Shown: positions 1 to 9,054, counted from the first letter of the stretch. The stretch is 64,000 bases of DNA from Acidobacteriota bacterium (GCA_013289765.1 JABCZI010000009.1:62001-126000), one strand, 5' to 3'. The notes: generated from the sequence alone by a model not told the origin. Made by a program: numbers and translations.

Positions 1-3000
1 CAGACCATCTCGCACTACCGCATCGTCGAAAAACTCGGCGGCGGAGGGATGGGCGTCGTATACAAAGCCGAGGACACAAGGCTCCGTCGTTTCGTCGCTC
101 TTAAGTTTCTGCCGGAAGAGGTTGCCAGGGATCCCCAAGCCCTGGCCCGTTTTCAACGGGAGGCGCAGGCCGCCTCAGCGCTGAATCATCCCAACATCTG
201 CACCATTTACGACATTGGCGATCAGGATGGCCAGGCCTTCATCGCCATGGAGTTTCTTGATGGCACCACTCTGAAGCATCGCATTGTGGGGCGCGCTCTC
301 GACAACGAAACCCTGGTGGCGTTAGCCATCGAAATTGCGGATGCGCTCGACGCGGCTCATTGCAAAGGGATCGTGCATCGCGATATCAAACCCGCAAACC
401 TCTTCGTCACCGAACGCGGCCACGCCAAGGTGCTGGATTTCGGTTTGGCCAAACTCGCACCCCAAGCTAGTTCTTCCAGCCTGCTGGCAGGAGCGGCAAC
501 CCAGGCCGCCAGCATCGATGAGCAGCATCTCACCAGCCCCGGCTCCGCTCTCGGCACCGTTGCTTACATGTCGCCAGAGCAGGCCTTGGGAAAAGATTTG
601 GATCCGCGCACGGACTTGTTTTCCTTTGGTGCCGTGCTCTATGAGATGGCGACCGGCACCATGCCATTTCGCGGGGATACTTCGGCGGCGATTTCGAACG
701 CTATTTTGGAACGGGCGCCGATTCCTCCGGTTCGCCTCAATCCGGATGTTCCGCCAAAGCTGGAAGACATCATCAACAAGGCGTTGGAGAAGGATCGCAC
801 TCTTCGTTACCAGCACGCCGCTGATTTACGGGCTGACCTGCAAAGGTTGAAACGCGACACGGAATCGGGACGAAGCCCAGCCGTCGCAGCCGCGCCGCAT
901 CCTGCGATGGGTTCAGCCTTAGCGCAGGACATATCAGCGTACACCCCAGCTTCGCCAAGTGGGTCCTCCGCCACGGCTGCCGCGATTCCGCCGCAAGTTT
1001 CTTCTGCCGCGTCCGCGCCCCCATTTCTTTCGAAGCATCTGCGGTTAATTCTTGCGGCGGCAGCGATCGTGTTAATTGGAGTGACGGGATTCCTGCTCCT
1101 CCGCAGCCGAAATGCGCGCCCCGCTGGTGGCAGCCTTCAGCACAAGTCCGTCGCAGTGCTGTACTTCAACAATCTCTCGCAGGATCAGTCTCTCAACTGG
1201 CTGAACAATGGCCTCACCGACATGCTCACTACGAATCTTGCCCAGGTGAAGGGACTGGACGTGCTCTCGACCGAGCGCGTGATGAGTGCGGTGGAACGCG
1301 CGACCAAAGATGGCAAGTCGCTCGATCCCGCGCACTCGCAACAGGTGGCGCGCGATGCCGGCGCCGACGCTTACATTACCGGAGCGCTGTTGAAGATTGG
1401 ACCGACACAACTGCGGCTCGATGTGCGCGCGCAGGATACCAGCACCGGCCAGATTCTGTTCTCGGAAAAGCTGGAAGGGCAGGATGTGCAGAGCATTTTC
1501 GGCATGGTGGACCGGCTCACCGCGAATATCGCGAGCAGTTTTTTGCCGGCGTCTGAGCAGCCGCAAAAAGCGCCGGAGATCGAGCAGGCTTCAACTTCGA
1601 ACGTGGAGGCTTATCGCCATTATCAGTTAGGGGTCGAGTACGGACGCCGCTTTTTAACTGCCGATTCGATCCGCGAATTGGAGGAGGCAGTACGTTTGGA
1701 TCCGCAGTTTGCCCTGGCTGCTCTTCGTCTCGCTGACCAGTATCGCCTTCAGGGTGATCTGCGGCGCAGCAACGAGCTTGGAATCAAGGTGGCTCAACTG
1801 CAGTCGCGCCTGCCGCGTTACGAGCAACTGTCGTTGCAAGTGCTCAAAGTCAACCGGTCCCGCGACCCGGAGGCTGATGTAACGGCGCGCCAGGCGCTGG
1901 TGTCGGAATTTCCCCGCAGTTCGATGGACCGGGGGGTCCTGGCCGTGATCCTCGCCGCCTTCGGCAAGGGGGAGCAATCGCTTGAGCTGTTGAAACAGGG
2001 TCTGGCTTTAGATCCAAAAAACGAAGATCTGCTGAACTTTCAATGCTACGGGCTAGCGATGACAGGCGATTTGAATGGGGCAATAGCGGCCAACGACAGC
2101 TACATGGCGGTTCGTCCCGGCGATCCAAACCCTCTCGACACTCGCGGTGACATATTTTTTATAGCCGGCAGAGATGATGAAGCCGTGGCCTCGTACCGCA
2201 AAGTGCTCGCACTGAAGCCGGACTTCAATGACTACTTAGACTACCTGAAGCTTGCCATCGTTTACACCGATCAGAAAAAGCCTGACATGGCCCACGCAGC
2301 ATTTCAGCAGGTGAGCCAGCGCGGGTCTCCGCTCATGCGGCTTTATGCTCCGGGCTTCGAGGCGCAGTTCAAACAGACGGAAGGTGACCTGGAAGGGGCG
2401 CTGGCGAGTTATCGAGAGGCTGTGCTGCAGCTTGGGCATGCCAAACAGAGCCAGGCAGCGGGGACCTTTTTGCGGCCGTTCGCATCGTTATCGATTCTGC
2501 TGGGGGAGGAATCTTCGGCGCTCGCTTTTGCGCAACAACAGAAGCTCAACGACGAGGAACAGCAAACGGTTTTCTTTCTACAAACCGTGGCGGGAAATTC
2601 ATCCGCCGCTAAACAAAGTTTGCAGCGCTACGCAGCGAGCCATCCCTGGATCGCGCCACGGGGTATTGAAATTATAGAAATCGTCGCTGACATCAGCGCA
2701 GCGGTGCACCGCGGGGACGGGCAAGCGGCGTTAAGCCGTGCCGCCAGTATTCCCGATTTCCAGGATCCTTATCTGCTTTATCTCAAAGGCCGGGCTCATC
2801 TGCTTACGAATGACTATGCCTCGGCCGAAACCAACTTTCGCGCAGTCTTGTTGAACGAGCGCTCGCTGGCGAACGCTGGAGCGTTGACGGGACGATTCCC
2901 GGTGCTGGGAATTCTTTCCCACTACTATCTCGGGCAACTCTACGAGCGCACGAACAAACGCGACCAGGCGATTAATGAATATCAGGAATTTCTTTCGCAC

Positions 3001-3072
3001 TTCGCGAACTCGCGAACTCGGCTTGTCCAGGTCGCGGATGCTCGGACGGCACTCAAGCGGCTAATGCAGTAA
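1..3072 (+). CDS. Ser/Thr protein kinase with C-terminal TPR repeats (5' end outside window)
   Basis: The reading frame is open from base 1, so the true start lies upstream. Numbering from the first visible codon, the kinase domain comes first: glycine loop GGGGMG (13-18), ATP-binding Lys in VALK (35), catalytic HRDIKPAN (126-133), DFG (146-148) and an activation segment with [11 protein letters not shown] Ser/Ala/Pro-rich linker follows, then one membrane segment ([19 protein letters not shown]) and a FlgO/TolB-N-like region ([13 protein letters not shown]). The last 450 or so residues are tandem TPR-like helices. This cytoplasmic kinase, membrane helix and exported TPR layout is common in Acidobacteriota and is thought to sense envelope signals; the substrate is unknown. 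All key catalytic residues are present. The kinase call is firm and its role is inferred. Confidence 0.93.
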   Translation, partial: QTISHYRIVEKLGGGGMGVVYKAEDTRLRRFVALKFLPEEVARDPQALARFQREAQAASALNHPNICTIYDIGDQDGQAFIAMEFLDGTTLKHRIVGRALDNETLVALAIEIADALDAAHCKGIVHRDIKPANLFVTERGHAKVLDFGLAKLAPQASSSSLLAGAATQAASIDEQHLTSPGSALGTVAYMSPEQALGKDLDPRTDLFSFGAVLYEMATGTMPFRGDTSAAISNAILERAPIPPVRLNPDVPPKLEDIINKALEKDRTLRYQHAADLRADLQRLKRDTESGRSPAVAAAPHPAMGSALAQDISAYTPASPSGSSATAAAIPPQVSSAASAPPFLSKHLRLILAAAAIVLIGVTGFLLLRSRNARPAGGSLQHKSVAVLYFNNLSQDQSLNWLNNGLTDMLTTNLAQVKGLDVLSTERVMSAVERATKDGKSLDPAHSQQVARDAGADAYITGALLKIGPTQLRLDVRAQDTSTGQILFSEKLEGQDVQSIFGMVDRLTANIASSFLPASEQPQKAPEIEQASTSNVEAYRHYQLGVEYGRRFLTADSIRELEEAVRLDPQFALAALRLADQYRLQGDLRRSNELGIKVAQLQSRLPRYEQLSLQVLKVNRSRDPEADVTARQALVSEFPRSSMDRGVLAVILAAFGKGEQSLELLKQGLALDPKNEDLLNFQCYGLAMTGDLNGAIAANDSYMAVRPGDPNPLDTRGDIFFIAGRDDEAVASYRKVLALKPDFNDYLDYLKLAIVYTDQKKPDMAHAAFQQVSQRGSPLMRLYAPGFEAQFKQTEGDLEGALASYREAVLQLGHAKQSQAAGTFLRPFASLSILLGEESSALAFAQQQKLNDEEQQTVFFLQTVAGNSSAAKQSLQRYAASHPWIAPRGIEIIEIVADISAAVHRGDGQAALSRAASIPDFQDPYLLYLKGRAHLLTNDYASAETNFRAVLLNERSLANAGALTGRFPVLGILSHYYLGQLYERTNKRDQAINEYQEFLSHFANSRTRLVQVADARTALKRLMQ

Positions 3073-3106
3073 GGGTGGGCTGTGATCCGTGGCCACGACC
3101 ATCGAC

Positions 3107-3135
3107 AAAAATGCCCCGCGCACCTTCGCGCGGGG
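3107..3135 (-). terminator. Rho-independent terminator for the HELLE-motif gene
   Basis: An 8-bp G/C stem (3114-3121 with 3128-3135, loop of 6) is followed on the minus strand by five T (3111-3107). It lies about 30 bp after the stop of the leftward gene ending at 3168. It also sits downstream of the rightward kinase gene, but the T run fits leftward transcription. Confidence 0.7.
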
Positions 3136-3167
3136 CCCCTCAGGGTGAGAGAACCAAGAGGAAAGTC

Positions 3168-3992
3168 TCAGGCGGCTTCGCGGCGCCGCTGAATGGTTTG
3201 CAGTTGCTGACGATACTTCTGAGCGTTGCCCACGATCTTGCGTTGCGGCAAGCTGTTGATCCACTGATCGTGAGGAATGGTGCGGCGTTCCCGGCGAGTG
3301 CCCACCGCGCCGCGGTACAGCACATTGGTGGCTCGCTTCTCGGCGGTTTGTTGTTGCCAGCCGCTGCCCGCGCTCACGTTATAGGTCCCGATGTAACCAT
3401 TCACCAGAAGTTGAAAGGGAGTATTGATCTTGCCCATCCGATCGAACTGGGTTGATCCCTCGGTGCGAAAGCTTTCGAACCAGGAGGGATAGACGAAATC
3501 GGAAAGTAGGACATTGTCGATCTGGTAGCCGAGGCTGTCATCTTCACAGGCGTCACAGACCTCGTAGGCATAGAGCACTCCAGCCGTGTCGCTGTTCTGC
3601 ACGAAGACGGAGAGATTGATGTTGGGATCGCCGAGCATCTCGAGAAGCTCGTGGCTGGCGGTGACGGTCCACGATGTGCCTGCTTTCAAATCGCTGGCGG
3701 CGAAGACTTTGCCGATGGGCAATCCTTCGGTGGTAAGGTCGTGATAGCCAAGGGCGTTGGCCTGGTCGGAATCATCGAGCAACACGAGCCACCAGCTGCC
3801 GGAGGCGGGCTGATCGCCTTTAGCAACCATGGTGAGTTCTGCATCCGTACCCCAGGCGGGGAGAAAGTCATTGGTGACTTGCTTCTGAAGCACGGCTACA
3901 ACGGGGGCGACGTCCGCGTCGGCAAGAACTGTGCTCTCGTTAATTACGGAGATTTGGATAGTGGAAGGTTGCGGGTGTGTGAGTTTCGGCAT
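3168..3992 (-). CDS. Conserved protein of unknown function with HELLE metallopeptidase-like motif
   Basis: The chosen ATG at 3992 has AGGAG about 9 nt upstream; the frame stays open to 4160, but that extension looks non-coding. The 274-aa product has no signal peptide or membrane segment. Its core holds TASHELLEMLGDP, then a Cys/acid-rich stretch YEVCDACEDD and a PSWF motif. HExxx followed by a glycine and an acid recalls zincins, but the second His of HExxH is Glu here, so peptidase activity is not established. The Arg/Gln-rich C-terminus (about the last 40 residues) looks disordered. I recognise it as a recurrent uncharacterised family but cannot name a function. It is transcribed alone, divergent from queG, with its own terminator. 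Confidence 0.8.
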   Translation of the reverse strand: MPKLTHPQPSTIQISVINESTVLADADVAPVVAVLQKQVTNDFLPAWGTDAELTMVAKGDQPASGSWWLVLLDDSDQANALGYHDLTTEGLPIGKVFAASDLKAGTSWTVTASHELLEMLGDPNINLSVFVQNSDTAGVLYAYEVCDACEDDSLGYQIDNVLLSDFVYPSWFESFRTEGSTQFDRMGKINTPFQLLVNGYIGTYNVSAGSGWQQQTAEKRATNVLYRGAVGTRRERRTIPHDQWINSLPQRKIVGNAQKYRQQLQTIQRRREAA

Positions 3993-4198
3993 GTTGCTTC
4001 TCTCCTGGGGAACAAAATTCGGAGAACGCGCAGCGTGAGTTGCGTGACTCTGTGATGAAAAGCTTATACGCTGGTCAAGTGGGCGAGAATAGTTTTGCGG
4101 AGAAAAAGTGAATTCGATTTCCAATTTGGAACTCGGCATATCTCGACGATGACACGCCACACGTTCCAGCCCATAATCCAGATTCGTGATTTTATCTA

Positions 4199-5281
4199 AT
4201 GTTTTCCAGCATGTTTCGATTCGCTAACATTTCCGCCACCGTCAGGCAAGCCGCCAGGGACGCGGGGTTTGATCTGGTGGGCATTGCCACGGCGGAGGAT
4301 GGCCCGGAACTGGAACACTTTCCGCGCTGGATTGCCGAAGGGCACGCCGGCGAGATGAAGTATCTGGAAGCCCGCGATGAGCAAGGGCGACTGAAGCGCG
4401 CGTCTCTGGCGCATTCCGCGCCGTGGGCGCGCAGCGTTGTGGTGTGCGCGCTCAACTACAACACGGCCCAACCGTACTCGACCGAGGCGAGCGATCCGGA
4501 TCGCGGATGGATTTCGCGTTACGCCTGGGGTCAGCAGGACTATCACGACTCCGTGATGCCTCGGCTGCGGCAAGTTGAAACCGCGCTGCGAAATGCTGCC
4601 GGCGAAGCGGACCTTGTGACTCGATGTTACGTTGACACCGGGCCGATCGTGGAACGCGTGATCGCGAAGTATGCGGGCATCGGATGGATCGGGAAGAACA
4701 CGTGCATCATCAACCAGAAGATTGGCTCGTGGATTTTTCTGGGCGTGATTCTCACATCGCTCGATCTCACAAACGATCTCAATGGCAATCTGCCCGCGCC
4801 TGATCGTTGCGGAAGTTGCACGCGTTGCATCGATGCCTGCCCGACCGATGCGTTGATCGCGCCCTACCAACTCGATTCCAACAAGTGCATCGCGTATCTC
4901 ACGATTGAAAAGCGGGGTGCGATTTCCGAAGAGATTCGCGAAGGGATGGGGCGCCATATTTTTGGCTGCGATATCTGCCAGGATGTTTGCCCGTGGAACC
5001 GGAAGGCTCCGGCAACGGATGCCGAGGAATTTCAGCCGAGGGCGCAGTTGGTGAATCCCGCACTTGAATGGGTGGCTGAAATGAGTGCGGAAGAATTTCG
5101 GGAAACATTTCGCGGGTCGCCGATTCGCCGGACGAAGCGGGCCGGCTTGCGGCGGAATGCGGTCATCGCCATGGGCAATAGTGCAGACCGGAAGTTCCTT
5201 CCGGTGCTCGAAAAGCTCGCGGCGGATGAGGATGAAGTGGTTGCCGAGAGTGCTGCCTGGGCTATCCGGAAGCTGACCTAG
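4199..5281 (+). CDS. queG: Epoxyqueuosine reductase QueG
   Basis: QueG catalyses the last step of queuosine synthesis, the cobalamin-dependent reduction of epoxyqueuosine at tRNA position 34. The 360-aa product shows the N-terminal DUF1730 region, the motif YVDTGP with the presumed catalytic Asp near 146, and a bacterioferredoxin-type double [4Fe-4S] site: CGSCTRCIDACP (Cys 204, 207, 210, 214) and FGCDICQDVCPW (Cys 257, 260, 264). The C-terminal 60 residues form a HEAT-like (PBS lyase) repeat, as in the family. Length matches known QueG proteins. ATG 4199 is used; an in-frame ATG 12 nt later is equally possible. No other queuosine gene is in the window. Confidence 0.95.
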   Translation: MFSSMFRFANISATVRQAARDAGFDLVGIATAEDGPELEHFPRWIAEGHAGEMKYLEARDEQGRLKRASLAHSAPWARSVVVCALNYNTAQPYSTEASDPDRGWISRYAWGQQDYHDSVMPRLRQVETALRNAAGEADLVTRCYVDTGPIVERVIAKYAGIGWIGKNTCIINQKIGSWIFLGVILTSLDLTNDLNGNLPAPDRCGSCTRCIDACPTDALIAPYQLDSNKCIAYLTIEKRGAISEEIREGMGRHIFGCDICQDVCPWNRKAPATDAEEFQPRAQLVNPALEWVAEMSAEEFRETFRGSPIRRTKRAGLRRNAVIAMGNSADRKFLPVLEKLAADEDEVVAESAAWAIRKLT

Positions 5282-5314
5282 ATCCGGATCAAAAAAAATA
5301 CGGATCGATCTCGG

Positions 5315-5493
5315 TAAAATATCTGGAATCAGTGAGTTACGGATTTCAGATCGGCTCGAATCCGGCTAAAATCTTGGAAACAAAAGACTTACCCGTAAAA
5401 TATTATATTCAAAGGACTTAGCGGGCTCGGATTGGCTAAATCCCTTTAGATTGAGGGGCAATCCCCGCAAAATATTGCATTCGCGGGAGTTAT
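5315..5493 (+). repeat. Degenerate array of four 26-nt units (AT-rich intergenic region)
   Basis: In the 410-bp gap after queG, four related 26-nt units start at 5315, 5367, 5396 and 5468. They share the skeleton (T/C)AAAAT(A/C)T, then about 8 variable bases, then a GA(G/C)TTA ending. Spacing between unit starts is irregular (52, 29, 72 nt). The units are AT-rich compared with the GC-rich neighbours. No spacer regularity or strict repeat identity is seen, so this is not a CRISPR array. Weaker matches to the unit continue toward 5560. Function unknown. Confidence 0.55.
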
Positions 5494-5691
5494 CTCATTG
5501 CTATTTTTATGTCAAAGAGCTAATGCGTAGAGAATATGGTTGCATTCGTGGAGACTGGAGTCAAGGGAATAGTTGTCTTGATAGAATGACGGGTTCTTGC
5601 TTTTGGGGCTCGCTGGGGACCGGCTGCGCCTTGCCTACCTTTCGAAAAAGCGCCAAATGCCAGTGAAGCAACAGAAGGGAAGAAAGCGATA

Positions 5692-5877
5692 ATGGCTAGC
5701 GACGTAAATACAAACCCCAAACCGCCGGTCTCTGTGTTTGAAGCGCCGGCTTTCCGCAATTACTATAAATGCCCTGATGATGGGACCACTTGGCATGACG
5801 ACTGGAGCTGTATGTGCGACGACAGGTGCCCAACTTGCGATATCGAAGTTGAGCCGTACGAGAGCGAAGATATCTAA
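5692..5877 (+). CDS. Small Cys-rich (zinc-ribbon-like) protein
   Basis: A 61-residue acidic protein with GGGAAG about 10 nt before ATG 5692. It carries YKCPDDG, then WSCMCDDRCPTCDIEVEPYESE near the C-terminus (split here as WSCMC, DDRCP, TCDIE). Five Cys in CP-x-D, C-x-C and CPxC arrangement suggest a zinc ribbon or rubredoxin-like knuckle. Small proteins ending in EPYESE with this Cys pattern recur in other bacteria, but I know of no assigned function. It sits 23 bp upstream of the DpnI-like gene on the same strand, so the two are probably co-transcribed. Whether it acts with the nuclease is speculation. Confidence 0.72.
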   Translation: MASDVNTNPKPPVSVFEAPAFRNYYKCPDDGTTWHDDWSCMCDDRCPTCDIEVEPYESEDI

Positions 5878-5900
5878 CGGGGTCTTCAAAAGCCGGCATC

Positions 5901-6686
5901 ATGAATCTTCAGTGCAGACCTGAGCTCGCTTCACTTTACAAAACTGGACCGCAGATCGCTCGCATACTCACGGAGGAATGGGTTGCGCGCGAGTTGTATT
6001 GCCCGGCGTGCAGTTCTGATCAACTCTCGCAATCTAAGACGAACGCTCCTGTGATTGACTTTACATGCCCTGGCTGTGAGCAGCTTTTTCAGCTAAAGGG
6101 CTTGAGGAATTGGAATCCGCAAAAGCTGGTGGACGCGGGTTATGAGGCAATGATTCGCGCAATTCGGGCCGACAGAGTTCCTAACCTCCTAGTGCTCCAA
6201 TACTCAGCATCGTGGTGTGTCACGAATCTAATGCTCATTCCCAGGGTCTTTTTTTCAGAAAGCATCATTGAGAAACGAAAGCCTCTGGCTCTCCATGCCC
6301 GGCGGGCGGGGTGGGTGGGTTGCAATATCCTTCTTGGGCAGATAGCGAGCGACGGTAAAATCGCTATGGTTTCCGACGGCGCGGCGCTTCCATCGCAGAG
6401 AGTTCGCAGCGAATTCTCGCGCGTGCGGAAGCTAGCGGAGGTGCCTCCTTCGGTGCGTGGTTGGACACTGGATGTTCTCAGCGCTGTTCGCAAGTTGGGC
6501 AAGTCTTCGTTTTCGCTTGACGATATTTACAAGTTCGAATCTGAGCTACGCGAATCTCACCCACTCAACCGGCACGTCCGCCCAAAGATACGTCAGCAGC
6601 TTCAAGTTCTTAGGGACCTCGGTCTTGTGGAGTTCACCACTCCTGGGAGTTATAGGATTAAGGAGTACGTTTCCCCTAGGGGCTGA
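5901..6686 (+). CDS. DpnI-like methyl-directed restriction endonuclease
   Basis: The 261-aa product resembles DpnI along its whole length, which in Streptococcus pneumoniae cleaves GATC only when the adenine is methylated. Shared blocks are the N-terminal RILTEEWV, paired zinc-binding Cys (34, 37 and 56, 59), HARRAGWVGCNI in the middle, and the C-terminal winged helix ending QLQVLRDLGLVEF. In DpnI the PD-(D/E)xK residues are, from memory, Asp53, Glu64 and Lys66. Here Asp53 and Lys66 are kept but position 64 is Gln (FQLK). Mrr-type nucleases work with a QxK site, so activity is possible but unproven. Such enzymes need no partner methylase; they guard against methylated foreign DNA. Base composition is more AT-rich than neighbouring genes, suggesting acquisition by transfer. 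The start has only a weak ribosome site. Confidence 0.9.
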   Translation: MNLQCRPELASLYKTGPQIARILTEEWVARELYCPACSSDQLSQSKTNAPVIDFTCPGCEQLFQLKGLRNWNPQKLVDAGYEAMIRAIRADRVPNLLVLQYSASWCVTNLMLIPRVFFSESIIEKRKPLALHARRAGWVGCNILLGQIASDGKIAMVSDGAALPSQRVRSEFSRVRKLAEVPPSVRGWTLDVLSAVRKLGKSSFSLDDIYKFESELRESHPLNRHVRPKIRQQLQVLRDLGLVEFTTPGSYRIKEYVSPRG

Positions 6687-6740
6687 AGCCCTCGCCATCT
6701 TATCGCCAAATCGGCACGGCTGAAGCCATGCCCTTCCCGA
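6678..6740. repeat. Pair of REP-like palindromes (GGCTGAAGCC type)
   Basis: Two palindromic cores lie close together: GGGCTGAAGCCC at 6680-6691 and GGCTGAAGCC at 6718-6727, the second followed by ATGCCCTTCC. The first overlaps the 3' end of the DpnI-like gene. The second lies about 30 bp from the point where the methyltransferase similarity stops. Related cores occur at 14473, 22434 and 22643. Confidence 0.6.
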
Positions 6741-6755
6741 GTCAGTTAACCCGAA

Positions 6756-7064
6756 GGCCATCATGTCGCTATGGCCGAGGAAAGTGCGGAAGGCACGCAT
6801 GGCGTCGGAGACGCGGCCGCCGCGCTCGACGATTTCCTGATAGGCGGCTTCGGCGTCCATGTTCCACTCCCATGTGTCTTCGAAGGCCATGATCTGGGAG
6901 CTGGAGCGGGTGCCGTCTTTTTCGGCGAAGAGGACGTTGTAGTCCTGGCGGCTGTTGAAGGGCGGGTCGAGGTAGATGAGGTCGACGGATTCGTCCTTGA
7001 TATGCTCGCGGAGGACGCCGAGGTTGTCGCCGTAATAGAGTTGGTTCTTTTGTGTGGTTTGCAC
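6756..7064 (-). pseudogene. 5' fragment of a DNA methyltransferase (beta-class, DPPF)
   Basis: The first 103 residues match the N-terminus of site-specific DNA methyltransferases: LYYGDNLGVL, then YLDPPFNS (motif IV, residues 31-38), then DAMRAFRTFLGHSDMMA. Motif IV close to the N-terminus marks the beta-class order, so motif I (the SAM-binding FxGxG) should follow; it is absent. Similarity ends near 6756. The frame stays open to 6546 only by running antisense through repeats and the DpnI-like gene. Complete family members are several hundred residues. The fragment cannot be an active methylase. The break lies next to the REP-like pair, which suggests a deletion or insertion there. Confidence 0.85.
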
Positions 7065-7165
7065 GGCGGCGTGATTTTAACTCGTATTACAGGACGGATG
7101 TAATTCGATAGTTGGATGCGCCGTGTTGGGACGGTCAAAATCCTGGAGCGAGGAGTCAGTGGAAT

Positions 7166-7196
7166 CCCACGTCTCGCAAACGACGCGAGACGTGGG
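7166..7196. repeat. Perfect 12-bp inverted repeat (REP-like)
   Basis: CCCACGTCTCGC (7166-7177) is exactly inverted at 7185-7196, with a 7-nt loop, and is followed by GGCACCC. It lies just after the stop of the small leftward ORF ending at 7205 and could act as its terminator, but no T run follows on the minus strand. Confidence 0.6.
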
Positions 7197-7204
7197 GCAC
7201 CCGA

Positions 7205-7417
7205 TCATTTTTGGGACGCTGGGGATTCCTCCGCTGCAAGGCTTTGATCGGCGGCGGATTTCTTCGCTCTGGCCTTGCTGCTTTTCAGCTCGGCAGGACG
7301 CTCTAGCGCCACCCCCGCCGGGTTCTTGCCAGAGGACGATCCTAAAGCCTGTTCGATCGTCCGGAAGGTATTCTCGTAGGTATCCCGCTTCGCCATCCTG
7401 GTTGACCGTTTACTCAT
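7205..7417 (-). CDS. Small basic hypothetical protein
   Basis: A possible 70-aa protein starting at ATG 7417 (MSKRSTRMAKRDTYENTF...). It is rich in Lys, Ser and Ala, has no Cys, signal peptide or membrane segment, and its C-terminal half looks disordered. No convincing ribosome site precedes it. It lies upstream of the methyltransferase stump on the same strand. It may be chance coding; no family recognised. Confidence 0.35.
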   Translation of the reverse strand: MSKRSTRMAKRDTYENTFRTIEQALGSSSGKNPAGVALERPAELKSSKARAKKSAADQSLAAEESPASQK

Positions 7418-7653
7418 GTCTACATCATGCCACAGGCCAGGGCTACTTGGCGTCAAACCTGGTCACCGTTTTGACCTGTATATGTGCTTTCCCCGATGGT
7501 TCTAACACCTCTTTGCGCCTGGGTTAACCCATTGTGTTTCAGGTCGATACGTACTTTCTGAGAGCTCGTTGACTTCGGTAACTCGCGGTCGTGACTAACG
7601 GCAACTAATCTATAGGAAAGGGGTTACCACTAAAGGGGGATTCGCATCAGGTA

Positions 7654-9054
7654 ATGAGCATGCTTTCCTGGGGAAAAATACTGCGCGGGCTGGGCACGCT
7701 ATTGGTGTTGGCGTGGAGCTGCGCCGGTTTGGCGCAGAGCTCGGCTACGCTGCTGCTGGAAGAGCCTTACGGAAAGCTTGGATTCTTCACGGCCACTGGA
7801 CACGCGGCAGTTTATTTGTCTGGCGTGTGCGCGGAGACTCCGCTGGTGTTGCGGCCTTGCGCTCCGGGGGAACTGGGAGCGGTGATCAGCCGTTATGACG
7901 GAGTCGGGGATTTCGACTGGGTAGCGATTCCGCTGATTCCATATTTATACGCGGTCGAGCAGCCGGATGATATCCCGCTCTTCGTCGATGCGAAGATGGT
8001 TAGTTTTCTGCGCGACCAATACCGGCGCAAACATCTGGAAGAAGTAGCGCCGGATAAGAGCGACGGGAAAACTCCGGGCGGGAATTGGTACGAACTGGTG
8101 GGCACCAGTTACGATCGCGCCACATACGCTTTTCAAATCGAGACTACGTCAGCCCAGGACGAAGCTTTCATCCGCGCCTACAATTCGGCGCCGAACCGTT
8201 CTCACTTTCGGACGGTTTCTTCCAATTGCGCCGACTTCGCCAAGAATGTAATCAACTTTTATTTTCCGAGAGCCTTGCACCGGAGCGTGATTGCCGATGT
8301 TGGAATCGCCACGCCGAAGCAGATGGCGAAGACACTGATTAAATACAGCGACCGGCATCGGCAATTGGAATTCTCGCGCTTCGTGATCCCGCAGATTCCG
8401 GGGAGCATGGCGCGCAGCACGCCGGTACATGGCGTGGTGGAGTCCTTTTTCAAATCGAAGAAATATATCGTTCCCAGTGTTGTGGTGAGTCCAATCTTTG
8501 CGGGATGCGTGGCGGCGGTTTATGTGGGCAGCGGCGCGGGGCATTTCGATCCGGCGCGGCAGGCGCTGGTCTTCAATCCCGGAAGAGAACTTGAAGAGCC
8601 GCTGGGAGCCGAGGATCGCCGCTCGTATCAAAGCGAGCTGAAACATCTGGTGGCTGGTCCCGCCCAGGAAACTCACGGCGCCAAGCCAGCTAAATGGGGA
8701 CAGCTGTTCCGCAATTCCGCGCCTGATTTCGACGCTCAAGGCCGGCCAGTGCTGCTGTTTTATCGGGGAGACGAAGTGGTGAGTTTAGGAGTTGCCGGGG
8801 GCAATATCTTAGAGGGCAATATCGCGGACAATGATCCCGCCAATCGATTTACGCAGGAGTTTCTTGAGGCCCGATTGTACGCGGAACTGCAGCGCGGATC
8901 GACGCCCAAGGTGAGCGAAAGCGATATCGCGCGAGACTGGGATTTGCTGCAGAAATCGCGCAACCGGTTAGACACGGAAGCCTCGACTGGTTCAGTCCGA
9001 GCTCTGCCATCGGGCTCGGCAGGGCGCTCGGAGCGCGCTGGTAACCGGCCTTAA
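7654..9054 (+). CDS. Exported protein with putative permuted NlpC/P60-like fold
   Basis: The 466-aa product begins with a signal peptide (LGTLLVLAWSCAGLAQS, cleavage near 28). Residues around 47-52 read TGHAAVYL, and near residue 192 there is SSNCADFAKNVINFYFP. A GHA followed much later by an SNC(A)xFA motif is what circularly permuted NlpC/P60-type or DUF4105-like thiol enzymes show (His first, Cys later). The chemistry is therefore possibly a Cys amidase or peptidase acting in the periplasm, but this is inference. The C-terminal 200 residues show no motif I recognise. AGG lies a few bases before ATG 7654. It stands alone on its strand. Confidence 0.8.
   Translation: MSMLSWGKILRGLGTLLVLAWSCAGLAQSSATLLLEEPYGKLGFFTATGHAAVYLSGVCAETPLVLRPCAPGELGAVISRYDGVGDFDWVAIPLIPYLYAVEQPDDIPLFVDAKMVSFLRDQYRRKHLEEVAPDKSDGKTPGGNWYELVGTSYDRATYAFQIETTSAQDEAFIRAYNSAPNRSHFRTVSSNCADFAKNVINFYFPRALHRSVIADVGIATPKQMAKTLIKYSDRHRQLEFSRFVIPQIPGSMARSTPVHGVVESFFKSKKYIVPSVVVSPIFAGCVAAVYVGSGAGHFDPARQALVFNPGRELEEPLGAEDRRSYQSELKHLVAGPAQETHGAKPAKWGQLFRNSAPDFDAQGRPVLLFYRGDEVVSLGVAGGNILEGNIADNDPANRFTQEFLEARLYAELQRGSTPKVSESDIARDWDLLQKSRNRLDTEASTGSVRALPSGSAGRSERAGNRP

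Noticed and set aside
5315-5493. CRISPR array
   Set aside because: The units differ at many positions, spacing is irregular, and no cas gene is present.
6546-6755. C-terminal part of the methyltransferase ORF
   Set aside because: The frame stays open but runs antisense through repeats and the DpnI-like gene, with no methyltransferase motifs.
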